A model generated the notes under the pieces. The model saw nothing but the letters and a program-made list of their open reading frames with translations. It was not told where the DNA came from and ran no database searches. Positions 6,058-7,148 of a stretch of 7,148 nt of DNA are shown here, piece by piece. Positions within the stretch are counted from its first letter, which is position 1. Every line of letters begins with the position of its first letter. The position numbers and the translations under genes were made by a program. Source of the stretch: Aurantimonadaceae bacterium (GTDB taxonomy: Bacteria > Pseudomonadota > Alphaproteobacteria > Rhizobiales > Rhizobiaceae); the NCBI GenBank assembly GCA_003232595.1, contig QIIJ01000354.1:1-7148 (forward strand). Reading direction: 5' to 3'.

Positions 6058-7148
6058 TAGACCAGCGCCTTTCCCTCTTCATCGATGGCAGAGCCAACGG
6101 CCTCGTCAGTCGCCTCATCGGGTAAAAGCATTTCATTATGCGCCTTGCCGGAGGGGATCATCGGAAAACAGTTTGCAAGCTGCGCCACCCGGCAATCGAA
6201 GATCACTGGCTTGTCGGAATTAATCATCTCCAAAATTGCATCATCAAGATCACCGGGTTTTGAGCAGCGAATCCCGAGTGCGCCGTAGGCTTCGGCCAGC
6301 TTCACAAAATCCGGCATGGCTTCCACATAGGTGTGCGACAGACGATTGCCGTGCAGTAGTTGCTGCCACTGGCGCACCATGCCCATATATTCATTGTTGA
6401 TGATGAAAATCTTGATCGGCGCATTGTGCTGCACCGCCGTTGACATCTCCTGGATGCACATCTGGATTGAAGCATCGCCGGCAATATCAATCACCAGGGC
6501 ATCAGGATGGGCAATCTGCACCCCAAGAGCTGCTGGAAGACCGTAACCCATGGTACCAAGCCCGCCGCTGGTCATCCAGTGATTGGGTTCTTCAAAATCG
6601 AAAAACTGGGCGGCCCACATCTGGTGCTGGCCCACTTCGGTGGTAATATAGGTATTGCGGCCCCTGGTCAGTTCATTCAACCGCTCAATTGCGTATTGCG
6701 GCATGATCACGTCGTTGTTTTGCTTATAGGAAAGCGAGTTCCGGGCCCGCCATTGGTCAATCTGCGACCACCAGTGTTTCAGGGCGCGGTCATCAGGCTT
6801 TTTTGAATGAGCCCGCCACAGGCGGACCATATCTTCCAGAACATGTGCCACGTCACCAATTATCGGCACATCAACGTGCACAATTTTGTTGATAGAGGAC
6901 GGATCAATATCAATTATGAATTTTTTTGGAGTTGGGCGAAAACGCATCAATCCGCCCGGTAATGCGGTCATCAAAACGCGCGCCTATACACAACATCACA
7001 TCGCAATCATGCATGGCCAGATTGGCCTCAAGTGTGCCATGCATGCCCAGCATGCCAAGCCAGTTGTCGCCGCTTGCCGGATAAGCACCCAGCCCCATCA
7101 GGGTTGAGGTAATTGGTGCATCCGTCAGTTCCACAAGCTGGCGCAAAA
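6057..7148 (-). CDS. ilvI: Acetolactate synthase large (catalytic) subunit, 5' end outside window, frame broken at A7 run
   Basis: This is the central and C-terminal part of the thiamine-diphosphate (TPP) enzyme that starts branched-chain amino acid synthesis. Reading from 7146, the central domain has ELTDAPITSTLMGLGAYP, then LGMLGMHGTLEANLAMHDCD and IGARFDDRITGRIDAFSP. The catalytic C-terminal domain has GGLGTMGYGLPAALG and the TPP/Mg motif GDASIQM (about 6459-6479) with its NN pair about 25 residues on (about 6393-6398). It closes with FDCRVAQLANCFPMIPSGK and an acidic tail. Between SKKIH and IDIDPSSINK the frame changes: one frame ends at TGA 6910-6912, while the rest reads one base out of phase. 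Removing one base from 6913-6927, for example from the seven-base A run (T run 6921-6927 on the plus strand), restores a normal protein. As everything else is conserved, a sequence error is the simplest explanation. It heads the overlapping cluster ilvI-eamA-eamA-ilvH. Confidence 0.94.
6913..6927 (-). other. Frameshift site in ilvI (homopolymer of seven A in the coding strand)
   Basis: The coding strand reads TCC followed by seven A, then TTCATAATTGATATTGAT. The upstream frame runs into TGA at 6910-6912; the downstream frame gives IDIDPSS. The expected family sequence around here is SKKIHIDIDPSS, which is obtained by dropping one A either from CATAATTG or from the A run. Confidence 0.8.

Noticed and set aside
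6921..6927. Programmed -1 ribosomal frameshifting on A7 in ilvI
   Set aside because: The downstream frame is reached by skipping one base, not by a -1 slip, so this mechanism gives the wrong frame.

Overview
The window looks like chromosomal DNA of an alphaproteobacterium, most likely a marine or soil member of the Hyphomicrobiales (Rhizobiales). The basis is the character of the acetolactate synthase subunits, of the double-CDGSH glutamate-synthase-like protein and of the HIT protein; this is recall of families, not a database search. No RNA gene, CRISPR array, insertion sequence or phage gene was seen.

Reading down the minus strand, the right half (7148 to 3633) is one compact cluster: the C-terminal two thirds of ilvI (acetolactate synthase large subunit, cut by the window edge), two paralogous EamA/DMT-family membrane transporters, then ilvH (the regulatory small subunit). 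The four genes overlap by 1, 4 and 4 bases, so they are almost certainly co-transcribed and translationally coupled. The oddity is that two exporter-like genes sit between the two subunits of one enzyme.

The middle (1502 to 3596) holds a divergent pair: a LysR-type regulator on the minus strand and, on the plus strand, a secreted protein with a lectin-like (DUF1080/concanavalin-like) N-terminal part and a beta-rich C-terminal part. The regulator may control its neighbour. The secreted gene converges on ilvH with 36 bases between the stop codons.

The left part (1 to 1501) carries, on the minus strand, a HIT-family nucleotide hydrolase/transferase with a TTG start and the N-terminal 256 codons of a protein fusing two CDGSH iron-sulfur motifs to a glutamate-synthase FMN domain. 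Between the LysR and HIT genes lies a striking nested palindromic region: an 83-base element with 33-base arms that seems to have been inserted beside or into an older small hairpin.

Three genes (ilvI, the LysR gene and the secreted-protein gene) each carry a reading-frame break, and all three shift the frame in the same sense. This points either to sequence or assembly errors, at least in ilvI, or to real gene decay. I did not find a convincing wholly new system. The best candidates for follow-up are the interrupted ilvI-ilvH operon and the palindromic element.
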